Below, in pieces: positions 1 through 11,229 of a stretch of 64,000 nt of DNA; positions within the stretch are counted from its first letter, which is position 1; every line of letters starts with the position of its first letter. Made by a program: the position numbers and the translations under genes. The stretch spans positions 64,019,996-64,083,995 of the forward strand of contig CM043970.1 in NCBI GenBank assembly GCA_014529385.2. The letters are read 5' to 3'. The notes under the pieces are model-generated. The model was not told where the DNA came from and did no database searches. It was given only the letters and a program-made list of their open reading frames with translations. Origin of the DNA: Adiantum capillus-veneris (lineage: Eukaryota; Streptophyta; Polypodiopsida; Polypodiales; Pteridaceae).

Positions 1-1960
1 ATAGTCGTTAAGTAATGCTTGCAAAAAAACTAGGGTTGCCACTTCCTCTTTCACAATTCCCTCTTTGTGTGTGGATACTAGTGACATCTTGTCGCGAGAT
101 TTAGTGTCTGAGTTGCTTCATTCGTATTAAAAAAAAAACAAAACATGGTATTGAAGTCAGACTATTGCATGCAATAAACTTGTAAGTTGGGATGAGCTTG
201 GCCAACACTCCCATTTGGCCTTATTCTGCTTGATTTTTCCACCCTTCCTTGTTTTGCAATGCAAAGATTTCCATTGTGAATACATCTTGAAGAGTCCACC
301 CCCTTATATCTAAACAAGGCCCTTTTAATTCTAAGAATATATAGAAATTTATTTACATAAGGGATATGTACATCCAATTTAATATATATATTTTGAAAGT
401 TTCTTTAAGAAAAGGGAACTTATTTATTTGTAAGGGGATTTTTAATTACCACTTGAACACATGTTGTATATATGATGCTTATTTGATAGCTATTCGGATC
501 TTGTAACTACAACAATCTTCCAAATATAAACAACTATTAGACGGCTATAAGAAATCTACTATTCATAGCTATCCATACCTATTGAATAGCTATTACGGGA
601 GTTACATTAGGGATATTGAAAGCTAATTAACAAGGTCTTGAATATTTATCTAATAACCACCAATAGCCATCTAGTGACTAGAAGATAGTCTTTTGATGGG
701 CCTAATGAGTCTTAAAAATAGCAATTTAGTAACAAGTAACTAATCTCAAGCGATTAATAGTATTAGGATCCTACTATTATTTGAAACATTTATCTTATTT
801 CTATCGATGGGTACCTACTAAATGAGTAGATAGATATCTGGTAGCTTTGACATTCTATATACTATAAGAAGCCCTTTAAGCTCGACATAAACATTGACGT
901 TTTGATTTTGGAATTTTATTCCCCCATTGTTGATTTGTGTTGAAATAAGTATTGATATCAAAATATCGTCATTGCCATCGTTGTAAGTGTTGGTATTGTT
1001 GTCTATATATACCAACTATGAAAGAAACATTAATACCAAAACTTATAATGATGGGAATACTGATGCTGCATAACTTGCTAATAGTAATATCAATGGCACA
1101 TAGAAAATAAGTTCTGGTGGCAAATCCTTTTAGGCTCTACCACCCTATCAACCATAATGTAATTGAGACCATGCCTCACCAAGTTTTCCACCTGGCCATA
1201 CACTTTGCATGCAAACACTCACAAAGCATAGCTTAAGAATCCAAAGATGAAAGAATTACAAGAGTGAGACTTCAAACAACCTTTTCATTTTATTACTTTG
1301 GAATTTTACACCTACAAGTGAGTTGCTTGATACTGTACAATGAGGGCATAGAGTGACTATTAAAGTATAAAACCATATGTCAATTGAAGAAACCAAAACT
1401 GTCCGATTACTAGATGTGAGATAATGCCATCCCAAATAAGTACATGGCAATCTAAAACCTACATATAGGCACCATGGTGTGCTAGTCAGGCGACAACACC
1501 TCATCTCATAATGACGATTGCAGATTTTGAAGAGTTAACAAACAATAGTTAGAAAACAACATTAATTACAAAGAAACAACCTTTTCTTAAACAATTAAAT
1601 AGCACACCTCTCTACCTTGTGATGTTAATTTCTCAATATAAAAGTAGTTGCTGCAAGCCATTCTTTGCGCCATACACCTGATTAGGCTCTATGACTCTCT
1701 TTTGGTAAACTGTTGTTTCAAAAATTACTACCAAAATATTGAAATGAGTAAGTACAAATTTAAAAAATCTTAAACAAAGTAAGTAATGAAGTAATACTTA
1801 CTAAATCCTCCTCAAATGCTCCGGGAGTTCACCTCTTAAACATGTCAGTTACCACGTGAGTTCAAATGAATGGGTTTTTTAATTATCAAAATTTTAAAAT
1901 TTTAATAGGATTATATTAACAGAAAGGGTTTTTTATTGCTGTTAGAAAAAAACCCGTAAG
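1..1960. other. AT-rich intergenic DNA without a recognisable gene
   Basis: No reading frame here resembles a known protein and none is longer than about 80 codons. The sequence is AT-rich and of mixed composition, with scattered short runs such as repeated 'ctattaatagc'-like stretches around 540-780 bp that look like decayed repeat DNA. I see no LTR ends, primer sites or splice-bounded exons. It probably consists of old transposon debris, but nothing in it proves this. Confidence 0.5.
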
Positions 1961-1971
1961 TTTTTGAAGAA

Positions 1972-2140
1972 AAAGGGGTCATTTTATTACCTTAAGCATG
2001 TAAGTAAAGGGGTTTTTTAACACCCTTTGGACGCACATTATATGAATAGTTTCTTAAAGGGGTCATTTTATGACCTAAAGCATGTAAGTAAAGGGATTTT
2101 TTTAATACCCTTTGGACGCACATTATATGAACAGTTTCTC
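1972..2140. repeat. Two-copy tandem repeat, ~84 bp unit
   Basis: Two head-to-tail copies each begin with AAAGGGGTCATTTTAT (1972 and 2056) and share the block CCCTTTGGACGCACATTATATGA. The copies differ by a few substitutions, so the duplication is not recent. No coding function is apparent. Confidence 0.8.
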
Positions 2141-2329
2141 AAATATGGACCAACTGGTGCTCCTAAGGTAATGCAAAGGCCCTACTTCCACTTGCACCTG
2201 AACATGTTGTCTTTATCTCTCTATCCATGCCATATATTGGGGGAGCTACGGCCCTCTTATCTGAGAAAATTCTAGCTTTCTTTGTATAGCCAACTTGAAT
2301 TTCCCAATCCATCATTATAGGGAAAGCGC

Positions 2330-3060
2330 TTGTGCAACATGAAGGATCACATTCTCTCCATCATCTTCTTGATAGAGATGTAGTCAGTGTGAGAAGGCGT
2401 GGGAACCTTAGCATGGAGAAATCATTGGAAAACACACAAATTATCTCCATATCTTTTATGAATACACAAGTGCACATGAAGCCAATGATATACTTGAACA
2501 AAGCTTTGGATCTAAAACCAAAGAATGCAAAGTAACTTTAGAAAAACAAACTTACAAATTAATCATGGAAGATAGAGAGGACATTGCTAATTTAGTAAAA
2601 AAACTAAAGATCACTATTACACAATTTACATATATCAAGAGTGATATTTAAGAGGAAGCTAAAATTAAAGTTACAATTTTGCTAAGCAATATGACCACAT
2701 AATCACCATTCTAGAGGAAAAGGAACCAGCATGTACATTACAAAGTGTAATCAATTCCTTATAAGAAGAGGAAAGGAAGCATATGAAAGGGACACAATCC
2801 AATTCAAGGGGAGGAGGTCTACCTAGCTTCGACATCAAAGGCTAAGTTCCACCCGTGTGGTAACCTTGGAAGCATATCAATAATTGTTACAAGAACAAAA
2901 AGTGTACTCACTACGAGAAGACATCACCCACCTCTCAAATGCTTCTATGAGGACCAACCAAAGAAGAATACCATCAACAAGAAGCAAACAAGGAACAAAG
3001 AAAATGATGCAAAAGAAGAAAAATAAGAAGAACAAGGGAGCACACACTCTGTCTCCTTTG
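2330..3060 (+). pseudogene. Ty1/copia gag remnant
   Basis: Conceptual translation in several frames gives a UBN2-type copia gag. Segments include YEYTSAHEANDILEQSFG, then LEKQTYKLIMEDREDIANLV and ITILEEKEPACTLQSVINSL, followed by a decayed zinc-knuckle region around 2830-2940 and a lysine-rich tail to about 3050. In-frame stops and frameshifts (for example near 2650, 2700 and 2760) make it non-functional. In intact elements this protein forms the virus-like particle in the cytoplasm. No LTR or pol could be assigned to it, so it is an old fragment on the plus strand. Recognition rests on the gag pattern read by eye. Confidence 0.6.
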
Positions 3061-4084
3061 ACTCTAACTTAGACATTTGTACATATCACATATGATCACC
3101 TCTACTTCATGTATTTGCATCACTTTAGAGATACCTTTAGAGTGCTTGGTTTTTATTGTGATCAGTTTGATGGGAGGTTTTATGAATCATCATGGCATTG
3201 TGATTCTAAGTATTTTAGACACTTATGAGTCATTTAATTGGTACCTATGTGTGTCATTCAAGGTAGGCCCCCGGGGGATTCACCATGGAAAACTTACCAC
3301 ACCACGTAAGTGCAGGAGAGGGGGGTTTTTTTACAAGTTACATAAGCGTATAAGCTAGAGGCAGGCCCCCAATAATTTATCTCCCAAGCTAAAAATAAGG
3401 GAGGGGGTATCATATTTTGGGGGGGGGGACTAACCCGGGTTGATTACTTGTAACGATTGGTCACTGGTGTGCACTAGAACTCGAATGAATTTTGGGGAAG
3501 TTTTTTATCAAGTCACACATCAAACTTTGCATCGAGCCGATCATAGATAAGCCTGATTTGGAGCAGGTCAAGGGTTGATTTACACTAGCTTTGGATGGGT
3601 CAGAATTAGACGAGTAGCCAGAGTGCATGCTAATTGGGCACATAATTTGAAATTCAAACTAAGACACATTGAGGGTACATCTAGTTATCAACTGAAGTGG
3701 TTCCTTTGGTACGTTGCCAGTCACTAGGCTACACAGTCTTTGACTAGTTTTACTCAGTTAGATAACGTGAAACCTAAATTTTATATATAAGATAGGGGTA
3801 TGATATTTTTCTTCATTGATTGTCGTATAAGCGTAGAAAGGGGGGTCATATTCCCTAATATGAGTTGTATATAGGGGTTTTATCAAAGTTTTCCGCTCGT
3901 AGGTGGCGTCCCCTTTTGTATATAGAGTGAATCCCCTGGGGGTAGGCCATGCTTGTATATTTTCAATACGATCTCATTACTGCATATTCTGGTAGAAAAA
4001 AATGTAATCTCACACATGTCTCTTTTCTAATGTTCAATTTTAAAAAGGATTAAAAACACATCCAAGTTGAGCAGAACAATGTTA
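3061..4084. other. No gene recognised
   Basis: There are only short frames and G-rich runs (for example 3414-3427). The phrases 'ccccgggggattcacc' near 3270 and 'gaatcccctgggggta' near 3925 are approximate reverse complements and could mark the ends of a small decayed repeat. This is weak and was not pursued further. Confidence 0.3.
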
Positions 4085-4192
4085 GAAAGACATTGGAATT
4101 GGTTTAGGTTTTTGCAATAGCATCTGGTTTCCAATCTAGTATTGAGAAGTCAAGAATGATCTCTCTCTCTAAAGATGACAATTTTGAATATT
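4085..4192 (+). pseudogene. LINE reverse transcriptase fragment, left half
   Basis: Just before the gypsy LTR a plus-strand frame reads VFAIASGFQSSIEKSRMISL. This matches the region after the catalytic box in plant L1-type reverse transcriptases (F..ASG...N..KS). The frame stops abruptly at the LTR and LINE-like coding resumes at 14622, so the gypsy element at 4193-14621 appears to have inserted into this LINE. The fragment has an in-frame stop at about 4106 and is dead. The match is short, so confidence is moderate. Confidence 0.5.
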
Positions 4193-4481
4193 TGTAAGGT
4201 CCCTCCCTAAACTCTAGAGCCATTCAGAACTTTTTTTCAGCATAGAAAATACTTTAGAAAAAGCAAGACCGACAAAGAAGTCATACGAACAACGAGACTT
4301 TACTTCAGAATGAAAAGGCAAGGATATTTTGGATAAGAAATTACGTCATCCCTATATTTTTCCAAAAAGATTAAGATTATTTTTATACTTCTTCGTGAAG
4401 ATCCGCGTGGGAAATGATCTAGATCGGGAACTGGGAGAAAAAGGGACTAACTTGATTGAAAGATAAAGTTAAGAGATAAGA

Positions 4482-4607
4482 ACTAAGAAGAAAATTAGGG
4501 TCCAATAGGAATTAAGAAGAGAATTGGGGTCCAATAGCATTTGAGAAGAGAATTGGGGTCCAATAGCAATTGAGAGGAGAATTGGGGTCCAATAGGAATT
4601 GAGAAAA
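4482..4607 (+). repeat. ~30-bp minisatellite in LTR upstream of TATA box
   Basis: Four imperfect tandem copies of GAATTGGGGTCCAATAG plus a short A/G-rich spacer end about 20 bp before the TATA box. The CCAAT pentamer recurs in each unit, so the array could act as an upstream promoter element. The 3' LTR has about seven copies at 11523-11732. Confidence 0.8.
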
Positions 4608-4624
4608 TAATACCCACCATTTCC

Positions 4625-4632
4625 TATATAAG
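4625..4632 (+). promoter_or_regulatory. LTR TATA box
   Basis: TATATAAG is followed by a C/T-rich segment (GCACCCCCTCTCC), at the expected U3/R boundary. The same box with the same context is conserved in the 3' LTR at 11749-11756. Transcription would be expected to start roughly 30 bp downstream. This is inferred from sequence context only. Confidence 0.6.
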
Positions 4633-4959
4633 CACCCCCTCTCCTTTGTAATTTTACACACACATATTGCTAAGCTACTTGCATACTTGCCATGCTCAAG
4701 ATTATGCTTAAGTAAATCAGGGTTTCCATTCAACCTTGCTCTTGCTCTCTCCCTCTCTTAAAGGCCAAACCCTTGAGGGTTTTGTGAAGAAGCTCCTCTC
4801 TCCTTCCTCTTCATCCTAAATCCCTTTTCTTCCTCCTTGAGTCTCACATCTCTTCAAGAAGGACTTCAACCCCACTTCCCTCTTGTTTAGAGGAGGTAAT
4901 GTTCATTTCTAGTAGGATTAATTAATCCATGTGTTTTAATACTAGAAAGGTTTATGTGC

Positions 4960-5560
4960 ATCATTTTAGGTTTAAGATTTAATGGTAACCTTGGAATTAG
5001 GGTTAAGTGTTAATGGTAGTGATTCATCATTAAGTTAAGCTTCAAAGGTAGATTTGCACTTGTAAGCTAAGCTTTAATGCTAACTTTGTACTTAGATGTA
5101 AGCTTTAGTGATTACCTTGCATTTTTAGGTTTAAGCTTTAATGGAAACCTCGCAATTAAGGTTAAGTAATAAGAGTATCTATGTATCATAAAGTTAAGCT
5201 TCAAAGGTAGATTTGCACTCGTAAGCTAAGCTTTAATGGTAACTTTGCACTTAGCTGTAAGCTTTAGTGACTACCTTGTATTTTAGGTTTCAGCTTTAAT
5301 GGAAACCTTGCAATTAGGGTTAGGTGCTAAGAGTATCTATGCATCATAAAGTTAAACTTCAAAGGTAGATTTGCACTCATAAGCTAAGCTTTAATGGTAG
5401 CTTTGCACATAGGTGTAAGCTTTAGTGACTACGTTATATTTTAGGTTTAAGCTTTAATGGAAACCTCGCAATTAGGGTTAGTGCAAAGAGTATCTATGCA
5501 TCATTAAGTTAAGCACTAAAGGTAGAATTTCACTCTTAAGCTAAGCTTTAATGGTAACTT
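4960..5560 (+). repeat. ~150-bp degenerate tandem repeats within LTR
   Basis: A unit containing TAAGCTTTAATGGTAACTTTG, then GTAAGCTTTAGTGACTACC and TTAGGGTTAAG, recurs about every 150 bp through this part of the LTR. The array continues after the 605-bp duplication and is present in the 3' LTR (about 12090-12840). It lies downstream of the TATA box, so it would be transcribed as leader sequence. Confidence 0.75.
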
Positions 5561-7292
5561 TGTACCATAAGAAAAGTGTAGTTGCCTAAGCTCGATAGAA
5601 GCAGTTCAATTTTTGGTATTGAAGAGTATTTCTAAAGTTGTCAATTTCAAGTTTGTTTGCAAATACGGGATGGGGGATATAGGGGATAACTTCGCGGAAT
5701 TGATCTCCATGTTGTTTTGAACCGAAAACTCCATAGGCTTCCATGAAGATGCCCCATGGATGGCAAAGGATTGCAAAACCTGGGATTCATACAAAACGGG
5801 GATTGAACTTAAAAAGTTGACATTTTTGAAGAGACATTAACCATTTTTGAAGAGAAATCTAAGCTTTAAAGATAACTTTGCACTTAGGTGTAAGCTTTAG
5901 GTTTAAGATTTAATGGAAACTTCGCAATTAGGGTTAAGTAATAAGAGTATCTATGCATCATAAAGTTAAGCTTCAAAGGTAGATTTGCACTCATAAGCTG
6001 AGATTTAATGGTAACTTTGCACTTAGGTGTAAGCTTTAGTGACTACCTTGTATTTTAGGTTTAAGCTTTAATGGAAACCTCGCAATTAGGGTTAAGTGCT
6101 AAGAGTATCTATGCATCATTAAGCTAAGCACTAAAGGTAGAATTTCACTCTTAAGCTAAGCTTTAATGGTAGCTTTGTACCATAAGAAAATAGTAGTTGT
6201 ATAAGCTCGATAGAAGCAGTTCAATTTTTGGTATTGAAGAGTATTTCTAAAGTTGTCAATTTCAAGTTTGTTTGCAAATACGGGATGGTGGAGATAGGGG
6301 ATAACTTTGAGGAATTGATCTCCGTGTTGTTTTGAACCGAAAACTCCACAGGCTTCCATGGAGATGCCCCATCGATGGCAAAGGATTGCAAAACCTGGGA
6401 TTCGTACAAAACGGGGATTGAACTTAAAAAGTTGGCATTTCCGAAGAGACATTAACCATGAAACTGTCTATGGCAAAAACTCGCTTCTATTTTCTAAATA
6501 AATTTGGCTGGTAGATCATTAATGAAAGTAGGAATTAAGGTTTATAAATGAATGAACCTGGGAATTACCAACTAGGAGTTAAAAAGGAATCTCGAGGGGT
6601 GATAGGGATAGCCCATTGCAAAACATAGATTTAACTAGGAGTTTTGAACATTGTCGAAAATGACCAGAAACCAAGATGAATCTTCTTGGGGTCAATTTGA
6701 TTGAAAGGCCGGCCCATTGAGAGGATTCTCTTGGGGAACTTGACGGAGATTGACCCTTTTCGGCTAGGACAGCATAACCGACAAGTTGTTATAATACCTA
6801 GATCATTCATGCCCGAGGGATAAGGGATGAATGGGTTTGTTTTATTTTTGCCTGGCCGGGTGAAGTACCCGCGGTATCTTATTGGAAATCAGCCATAATC
6901 TGGGAAGGGCCTGATGCTAATAGTTGGATGAGAAAGTCATACTCAGGGAGGATGATGTGAATTTAATTAAGGAAGGGATGATCGCCATGAACCAAGGGAG
7001 AACAAGAAAGCAAGAGTAGATCCTCAAGTTAAAGATCAAGAAAATCAAGACTAAGGACCACAATTTTGGGTGCGAAAAGCTGTAAAGGACAGATTGTTTA
7101 TGAGAAACGGATAGAATTGTTGAATGAAGGGATGTACCTCCTTGGGTTGGCATTTGAGATAGACCGGAGTCGTGTCCGAGTGTCGGTCCCAAGTGGGAGG
7201 GATACCTGCAGATAGATCTACGACATTCCCTGGAACGGTCTGGAGGACTGAGGGAGGTGAGTAGGGTCGAGTTTGGGTATGGTCCTCACAAG

Positions 7293-7304
7293 TGGTATCA
7301 GAGC
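7293..7304 (+). other. Primer binding site (initiator Met tRNA)
   Basis: TGGTATCAGAGC lies two bases after the 5' LTR. This is the classic plant sequence complementary to the 3' end of initiator-methionine tRNA, used to prime minus-strand cDNA synthesis. Confidence 0.9.
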
Positions 7305-7452
7305 CTAATTTTGAATCTTGGACCTTGGAATTTAGAATTTTGGATTTAAGATTAATGCATGAGAGAAAAACATCATTCTAGCACCCAAATTTCAATAATA
7401 TATCACAAAATGAAGTCTTGATGTTCCAATAAATTATGCAAAAACTTTCAAG

Positions 7453-7587
7453 ATGGCTTGGGATCTGCCAGAAGAAATTCAAGGGATTATCTATGAGAGG
7501 ATGGAAACTACTACTCTAGAGCAAAGGCTCGCTATACTGGAACATGTTAGGGAGCTCTTTTTTCCAAAAACCTATACTTGTCCCTAG
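7453..7587 (+). pseudogene. Truncated gag N-terminus of the gypsy element
   Basis: The first ATG after the primer site opens a 44-codon frame starting MAWDLPEEIQGIIYERME and ending at TAG (7585-7587). Its position, about 150 bp downstream of the primer site, is right for gag. The following ~1.8 kb (7588-9430) contains no frame I can assign. It is purine-rich and shows fragments only, consistent with a frameshifted gag-protease-RT region that has also lost material. Confidence 0.5.
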
Positions 7588-9434
7588 GGATTTAAGCAAA
7601 TGGGAAGTGTGAGTAAAGTTGGAAATGAACGATATAGAAATTTGTGAAACAATAGGTAATACACTTATGCAAAGGCGCATGGAAGTGGCATGAATGAAGG
7701 AAGACGCATGCACTTGTGCGAAGACACATGAAAGTGGCATGGATGAAATTTTTATTGAGCTTTACTTGTCATTCTTACTTAAGCTTAGTAATAAGGAGCC
7801 AGATTGGGTAAGGTAGCTACCATATGAAGAATTAATTTTTGGGACATTAACTGGAAGATAATTTTGAGTAATAATGAAGAAATCCAAGAAATTCTTGTGA
7901 TTAGCCACCAATAAAGCTATAAGTATATATAGTAAGACTCGTTTTGAAATTACTGATGGCTTGGAATATTCAAGAAGAAGAAGTTTATAAGATAGTCCTG
8001 AAAGAATGGGGATAGCCAAACCAGAGAACACGTTAGTCATGTTGAGACACCTTATTGAACTTTTCTCTCCTAAGGAAAGTGCCATGTCTACTAAGAAATG
8101 GAGAACATGTGGATTGAATGGAGTTACACGGTTAACCTTATGGGGACGCGTACAATTATTGAATAATTTACGGATTGCAATGTTGAGAGAAAGCTAGGAT
8201 TGGGACCAAAGAGATATGGTATGGTCCAATTTTATTTCCAGATTTTGAAAGAAAACTTCTACTTATAGCATCTCAAGACAAATAGGAAAACTCACAAGGA
8301 ATTAAAATGGGAAAGTGCAATAGATAAGCTCATAAATATTGCAGACATTTAAACTCCGAAGAAGAATAAGAAAACAAACTTATGAGTTAACCAAGAACTC
8401 AAAGTTGGAATTTTTACTCAAGACTATCATAGACAGAAGATCCTTTGCTGAAAGCACTAAATAGAGATGTCCTTAAGAATTTAATTAAAGAGGAGAGACC
8501 GACATTTCAAGACAAGAAAGTACAGACAATACTCAAATTTTTCAAAAAGAGTTATTTCTTCAATTAAAGCCAAAAAGGATTACAAGGGAGGCAAGAAGTA
8601 ATTACAGAGAGAGGCAAGAAAGTTTACAACTCATGAAGATCCTCTAATATATGGTCACATAACCAAGTATCGCAAGCGCCGCACATGTTAGGATGCTCAC
8701 CCTCTGGAATGCTTCTACGAGAAACAGCTTGAGCAATTTCTCGGATATGAGCTGAGAAAAGAAAAGGACCTCTAAGAGGAAGACTCTAGATGGTATCGAG
8801 GCAAATCTTGGAATGGGGGATAAAGTGCACAAGCAAGAACAACCTTGCGGAGAACCCAAGATCTCGTGTCCTTTTGATGCAGTAGTATCGTGAGCCAAGT
8901 CCCAGATCCTCTGTAACCATATCAAGTCGGGTATTGTTGCAGAAATGGTCTCTACCCTAGAGAGTCACTCTTGTGAGATATCGCCATGTCTTCCATATCG
9001 TCTGGCCAACACAAGAATTTAACTGAGGAAAGAGAAGATCTTTGTATCGCTCTAAGGACTGTCTTTTAGCTGTCTCATCTGCACTCTGCAAGTGAGAGAT
9101 GCATACAGAAGAACCAAGTCTTCTTGCCAAGACGCCATCAAATAAGAAAATGACTAAGTTACAAGAGAGTGAAGATCGCAAAAATAAGAGGATAACAGGT
9201 GCTGATAAAGAAGGGATTACCAGTAGCTCATAAAGAGGAAGTAGCGTATCAAAGAAGCCATAAACGTGATGACTTATTCAAGAAGATAGCTTATTAAGAA
9301 AGATTTTCCACGACTCCAGTATTATATTAGCAAATTTTTGGGGATGAAGAAGTGTAAGAGAGAATTCAAGTTAAAAGCGTTAACAAGAAGTTAAGTCGCA
9401 AGACGTATCCAAGAAGCTTCATCAATTACGTATT

Positions 9435-10482
9435 TTATTCGAGTGGAGATGCTGCCTTCAATAGACTCAAAGACCTCGTGACCAGCAGTCCTGTCCTCAT
9501 CAACCTTGACTAATTCACTCCTTAGCTCTTCTTTATCTAAAGAATTTCAACAAGAAATTCAGGTAGACCCCTATTTTAGACCTCTTCTGCAAGAGATTCA
9601 AGCTCAGAAACCGAGGGAACACTTAACTGAATATACCTTAGTAGATGGTTTTATTTACTACCAAAAAAGCTTCAGTCCTAGATATTCCTCAGATGAAGTG
9701 GGAATGTTTGACTATGGACTTTGTTACAAGTCTTCCAAAGACAACTGGAAACTATGATTCTATTTTTGTCTTAGTAGATAAGCTCTCTAAGTGGCTCATC
9801 TAATTCCAGTCAAGCAGACAGCCACCGCCATCGACATAGCCCAAGTATTTGCCAAAGAGGTAGTAAGATTACATGAAATCCCTACAAGAATCATCAGTAA
9901 TCGGGATGCCAAATTTACTTCTAAGTTTTGGAAAGCCATGTTTCGATCTCTGAGTACCCAACTGAATCTGAGCTCAGCATATCATCGGGAGATTGATGGT
10001 AAAACTGAGCGAGTAAATCAAGTCATTGCAACCAACAGCCCCATAAATGGATCAAGTTTCTTTCCCTAGTTGAGTTTGCTTATGGATCTTCTCACCATCG
10101 CAGCCTTGAAATGTCACCCTTTAAAGCCTTGTATGGTTAGGATTGTTTAGTCCCTCTTCGATTACCCGACCCAGCTCTTCATGTTCCTGCCGCTAAGTCT
10201 ACCATGGAAGAGATGGATCATCAACTTCTAGTCATTAAAGAAAACCTCAAGAGAGCTAGTGATAGGCAGAAGAGCTACGCTAATCTTCACTGCTCCGCTA
10301 GAAGCTTTAACGAAGGCGGACAAGTTTTTCTCAGAGTCAAACTCAAACGAAGCTCCTTAAAGCTAGGGAAATTTCGTAAGCTTGCATTCAGATATTGTGG
10401 ACCTTTTGAAGTCAAATCAATATCTCCTTTTTGTCCAAACCCTTCATCATATTTTTGGTTGGTTCTTCGGAACAACTTATAA
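9435..10482 (+). pseudogene. Gypsy RNase H start and integrase remnants
   Basis: A plus-strand frame near 9446-9510 reads AAFNRLKDLVTSSPVLINLD, the start of a gypsy RNase H domain, and ends in a stop. Next comes the connector LQEIQAQKPREHLTEYTLVD (about 9585-9650). The integrase core follows in 9791-10069, with KFTSKFWKAMFRSL and a SAYHREIDGKTERVNQ motif equivalent to the usual SAYHPQTDGQTE. A C-terminal part follows at 10204-10482 (GGQVFLRVKL, FRYCGPFEV). The frames are shifted relative to one another, so no functional integrase can be made. RT and most of RNase H are deleted. Confidence 0.85.
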
Positions 10483-11229
10483 TTATTCTTCAAGATATCG
10501 ATGGCACTTTTGATGGAATTTTGAAGAGGATATAATCAATTGTCATATCTATGGAATTCAAGCATCTGTAGTCAGCCAATTCTTTTGAGATTCAAATTGT
10601 CTATGGTGTTTTACAAATCTTAGTGTTATGATATGTGAAATATCTGATTACCAAGTGAAAGACAAGGCAGTAAGCTATAGACATAAGAGAAATAAGGATG
10701 GAGGAAATAAATTGGGTACACAAGGGAGGAGATATTGCAAGATTTAATTGAAAGATCAGTATGAAATCCTTTCACTGTTAAGAACATGGAATTAGTCGGA
10801 TGAAATCAATAGAGAAATGAGTCAACGCTCAAAACGGAGAAAGTTAAAGTCTAGGTAAGAATGGTAAGATTTTTACAAAGCGTATTGAGGCTAGATAGAG
10901 AGCGAAGTGAAGAAATGATCTTCAGACCTCACAAGAGAAGCACAATCCGGTCACACCAAAGCAAAAATACCTAGTTGAGTAAGATCACACTCAGTAATTA
11001 AAGTAACCCCGAGTCATTAAGAATTCTTTATGATTAAGACTTTTGAGTCAGCGCTAAAAATGGAAGAGAAGTGTATTATTCAAGATCCATACCAGCTTCA
11101 CTGTACTTCAATCTAAATACCCTAAAGTTACTAACCATCTTCAATCATAAGTTGACCGAAGATTGAGTCTGACTACTCTCTAAAGCATGTCTCGAGCTGA
11201 GGACAACTCTTTCTTTTTGTTGGGGAGTT
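10483..11229 (+). other. 3' internal region of the gypsy element, non-coding
   Basis: No recognisable coding sequence lies between the integrase end and the 3' LTR. The last bases before the LTR, TTTTTGTTGGGGAGTT, are the likely polypurine-type priming site for plus-strand synthesis, though the tract is short and interrupted. Confidence 0.5.

Larger units (their letters stand above)
4193..7290 (+). repeat. 5' LTR of the gypsy element (3098 bp)
   Basis: It is closely similar to 11230-14621 over its length but with structural differences. It has fewer copies of a ~30-bp minisatellite upstream of the TATA box. It has a ~605-bp tandem duplication (equivalent blocks begin near 5571 and 6176) that is single in the 3' LTR. 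It lacks a ~670-bp segment present at about 13643-14312 of the 3' LTR, the breakpoint being marked by a short AGGAA repeat. The end CCTCACA is immediately followed by the primer binding site. Confidence 0.85.

Noticed and set aside
4960-6150. Repeated TTAGGGTTAAG resembling interstitial telomere repeat
   Set aside because: It occurs once per ~150-bp LTR unit and never as tandem TTTAGGG, so it is part of the LTR repeat.
5606-6452. Repeated ~62-98-codon minus-strand frames (MYES...FNTKN type), also at 12888-13076
   Set aside because: They are antisense frames of the gypsy LTR duplicated with it. There is no start context, domain or independent conservation.
7588-9430. Search for RT or protease in the internal region of the first gypsy element
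   Set aside because: No catalytic (Y/F)xDD box or DSG/DTG motif was found in any plus frame, so I did not annotate those domains.
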